In this document: positions 4,183-5,972 of the stretch, in pieces
How the letters are laid out: the number at the start of each line of letters is the position of its first letter
Position numbering within the stretch: position 1 is the first letter of the stretch
Source of the DNA: an uncultured Eubacterium sp.
GTDB taxonomy: Bacteria > Bacillota > Clostridia > Lachnospirales > Lachnospiraceae
Reading direction: 5' to 3'
NCBI GenBank assembly: GCA_904502145.1
Contig: CAJGDH010000118.1
Location: 1 to 5,972 of the forward strand
Length of the DNA stretch: 5,972 nt
Notes under the pieces: generated by a model
The model's database searches: none
What the model was told of the DNA's origin: nothing
Seen by the model: only the letters and a program-made list of their open reading frames with translations
Program-made: the position numbers and the translations under genes

Positions 4183-4782
4183 ATGCGGATCTATCTGATA
4201 CGACACGGAGAGACGGATTACAATATAAAAAAGTGCTATTACGGCAGGACGGAAGCCATGCTTACGGAAGAAGGGATCAGGCAGGCGAAAGCCTTCGGTG
4301 AGTATTTCCGGGATATGGCCTGGGACCATGTGGTGGTAAGCCCCCTGAAGAGGGCCTGGGATACCGCCCTGCTGGCCGCCGGTTCCCGGCGGGAGGTCTT
4401 TGTCCCCGAAGAGAGGCTCGTGGAGCAGGATTTCGGGATATTTGAAGGGAAGACCTACGAAGAGATCTGCCGGCGGTATCCTGAGGAGATGGCTGCCTGG
4501 AATGCGGATTTCGCCCATTACCGGATCCCCGGCGGGGAGAGCTTCTCCCAGGTCAGGGAGAGGGTGGAAGACTGGGTCGGAACCCTCGGCCGGAAGGAAG
4601 GAAATATGCTGGTGGTGGCCCACAAAGGAACCCTCGGTCACATGCTTGCCGCCCTGCTGGGGCTCCCCCTGGAGGGTTACTGGAATTTTGTATTTGACCA
4701 GGGCTGTTTCAGCCTGGTGGACCTGGAAGACGGATACGCCATCCTGCGTAAGCTCAATCAGAGCATTTCCCGGGAAAGCTGA
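4183..4782 (+). CDS. Histidine phosphatase family protein (phosphoglycerate mutase-like/CobC-like)
   Basis: The 199-residue cytoplasmic enzyme belongs to the histidine phosphatase superfamily. The LIRHGET signature (5-11) supplies the phospho-accepting H8 and the phosphate-binding R7. Other expected residues are present: R57 in SPLKRAWDTA (53-62), E81 in the LVEQDFGIFEG block (79-89) and the second catalytic histidine H147 in VVAHKGTLGHM (144-154). Family members remove phosphate from small molecules; the length and the QDFGIFEG/PGGES pattern resemble alpha-ribazole phosphatase (CobC) and broad-specificity PhoE/GpmB-like enzymes. No cobalamin gene is nearby, so the substrate is open. K148 follows the catalytic histidine, where many relatives have Gly. 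The start is set by GGAGGAG (4169-4175), seven bases before ATG. rarA follows after 50 bases and is probably co-transcribed. Confidence 0.88.
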   Translation: MRIYLIRHGETDYNIKKCYYGRTEAMLTEEGIRQAKAFGEYFRDMAWDHVVVSPLKRAWDTALLAAGSRREVFVPEERLVEQDFGIFEGKTYEEICRRYPEEMAAWNADFAHYRIPGGESFSQVRERVEDWVGTLGRKEGNMLVVAHKGTLGHMLAALLGLPLEGYWNFVFDQGCFSLVDLEDGYAILRKLNQSISRES

Positions 4783-4796
4783 ACTTACCGTACCCG

Positions 4797-4817
4797 GGGC
4801 GGCTCAGTCTGCCCTTT
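4797..4817 (+). other. Small intercistronic hairpin before rarA
   Basis: GGGCGG (4797-4802) can pair with CTGCCC (4809-4814), with one G-U pair, around a six-base loop, and is followed by only three T residues. It lies directly upstream of the rarA ribosome binding site GGAGGAGG (4821-4828). It is too weak to call a terminator; it might cause partial termination or protect a processed end. Confidence 0.3.
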
Positions 4818-4832
4818 CGGGGAGGAGGAAAT

Positions 4833-5972
4833 ATGGATTTATTTGAATATATGAGTATGGAAAGAAAGAAAACCGAATCTCCCCTGGCGGTCCGGATGAG
4901 ACCCAGGTCCCTGGATGAGGTCGTGGGCCAGCAGCATATCATCGGCAGGGACCGGCTCCTCTACCGGGCGATCAGGGCCGATCAGATCAGCTCCCTGATC
5001 TTCTATGGTCCCCCCGGCACGGGGAAGACCACCCTGGCCAAGGTGATCGCCAACACCACCAGTGCGGACTTTGTGCAGATGAATGCCACCACTTCCGGCA
5101 AGAAGGACATGGAGCAGGCCATATCCCGGGCCAAAGATGCCTATGGGATGTACGGGAAGAAGACCATCCTTTTTATCGATGAGATCCACCGGTTCAATAA
5201 GGCCCAGCAGGACTATCTCCTTCCTTTTGTGGAGGACGGTACGGTCATTCTGATCGGGGCCACAACGGAGAACCCTTATTTTGAAGTAAACAGTGCTCTT
5301 TTGTCCAGGTCCAAGATTTTTAAGCTGGAGCCTTTGTCCGAAGAGGATATCCTGTCCCTGATCCATACGGCGGTGACGGATAAGGACAGGGGCATGGGCT
5401 CCTATGACGCGGAGATCACGGAGGAGGCAGCGGTATTTATTGCCCGGATGGCGGGGGGAGATGCCAGGAATGCCTTAAATGCCGTGGAGCTTGGTATCCT
5501 GACCACCGAAAAGGGGGAGGACGGAAAGATCCGTATCTATCTGGACGTTGCCCAGGAGTGCATCCAGAGGAAGGCTGTCCGCTATGATAAGGGGGGAGAT
5601 AATCATTACGATGTCATCTCGGCCTTTATCAAGAGCATGCGGGGAACTGACCCGGATGCCGCAATCTTCTACCTTGCCCGGATGCTGGATGCAGGAGAAG
5701 ACCCTAAATTCATCGCCCGGAGGATCATGATCTGTGCTTCGGAGGATGTGGGGAATGCGGATCCCATGGCGCTGACCGTGGCGGTTTCCGCTTCCGAGGC
5801 GGTGGAGAGGATCGGCCTCCCGGAGGCGAGGATCATCCTTGCCCAGGCTGCTTCCTATGTTGCCTGTGCGCCAAAGAGCAATGCCTGCATAAACGGGATC
5901 GACCGTGCCATGTCCCTGGTCAGGGAGCAGGAGACGGGGCAGGTACCCCCCTATCTCAGGGACGGGCATTAC
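4833..5972 (+). CDS. rarA: Replication-associated recombination protein A, RarA (MgsA) AAA+ ATPase, 3' end outside window
   Basis: The frame is open from the ATG at 4833 to the right edge (380 codons, no stop). RarA proteins are usually about 420-450 residues, so roughly 50 residues are missing. RarA is a cytoplasmic tetrameric AAA+ ATPase of the clamp-loader clade (yeast Mgs1/human WRNIP1 relatives) that acts at stalled forks and single-stranded DNA ends. Features in order: PLAVRMRPRSLDEVVGQ (17-33), the family N-terminal motif; Walker A GPPGTGKT (59-66); Walker B ILFIDEIHR (112-120); sensor 1 GATTENP (142-148); arginine finger R159 in SALLSRS; sensor 2 GGDARNALNAVE (208-219); and the RarA-specific C-terminal domain with DVISAFIKSMRGTDPDAAIFYLARML (260-285), ARRIMICASEDVGNADP (295-311) and VPPYLRDGHY (371-380). 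The start is supported by GGAGGAGG (4821-4828). It is probably co-transcribed with the phosphatase gene. Confidence 0.95.
   Translation, partial: MDLFEYMSMERKKTESPLAVRMRPRSLDEVVGQQHIIGRDRLLYRAIRADQISSLIFYGPPGTGKTTLAKVIANTTSADFVQMNATTSGKKDMEQAISRAKDAYGMYGKKTILFIDEIHRFNKAQQDYLLPFVEDGTVILIGATTENPYFEVNSALLSRSKIFKLEPLSEEDILSLIHTAVTDKDRGMGSYDAEITEEAAVFIARMAGGDARNALNAVELGILTTEKGEDGKIRIYLDVAQECIQRKAVRYDKGGDNHYDVISAFIKSMRGTDPDAAIFYLARMLDAGEDPKFIARRIMICASEDVGNADPMALTVAVSASEAVERIGLPEARIILAQAASYVACAPKSNACINGIDRAMSLVREQETGQVPPYLRDGHY

Noticed and set aside
4839..5366. Minus-strand ORFs at 4839-5366 and 5475-5969
   Set aside because: Both are antisense to rarA, whose plus-strand frame is open throughout and carries every AAA+ motif.

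Overview
The window looks like chromosomal DNA of a Gram-positive Clostridia-type bacterium, most likely a Lachnospiraceae member. The reasons are strong AGGAGG-type ribosome binding sites, sigma-A-like promoters (TTGACA/TATAAT with 17-base spacers), U-tract intrinsic terminators, and gene families common in that group: EFR1-type flavodoxin-ferredoxin proteins, DUF5688, a prolyl-tRNA-editing ProX protein and a barnase-like lipoprotein. There is no phage, transposon, CRISPR array, tRNA or rRNA in the window.

Layout, left to right. Positions 1-338 are the 3' end of an EFR1-family ferredoxin gene, cut by the window edge. A good promoter (389-417) and a leader with a hairpin (437-475) precede a lone PTS galactitol-type IIB gene (500-793), which ends in a strong terminator (834-868). 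Only 27 bases later comes a prolyl-tRNA deacylase gene (896-1381). A near-consensus promoter (1448-1476), next to a perfect DnaA-box-like 9-mer, then drives a lone EutL-type microcompartment shell gene (1579-2238). It ends at a terminator (2310-2347) that it probably shares with a convergent minus-strand gene for a barnase-type secreted ribonuclease lipoprotein (2974-2360). A divergent promoter region (about 3025-3125) separates this gene from a DUF5688 gene of unknown function (3159-4091). Next come a histidine phosphatase (4183-4782) and the AAA+ ATPase RarA (4833 to beyond the window end), probably co-transcribed from a promoter at 4107-4135.

Functionally this is a row of small independent transcription units rather than one pathway. 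The translation-quality gene (proX) and the replication-fork gene (rarA) are housekeeping. The IIB protein, the EutL-like shell protein and the barnase-like nuclease are each missing their usual partners in the visible DNA: EIIA/EIIC, other BMC shell and enzyme genes, and barstar respectively.

I do not see a clearly new multi-gene system. The items most worth a second look are the solitary divergent EutL-like shell protein, the barnase-like lipoprotein without a visible barstar, and the terminator that lies inside the only plausible leader of proX. Family assignments rest on reading the translated sequences and on memory of family members; no database search was run.
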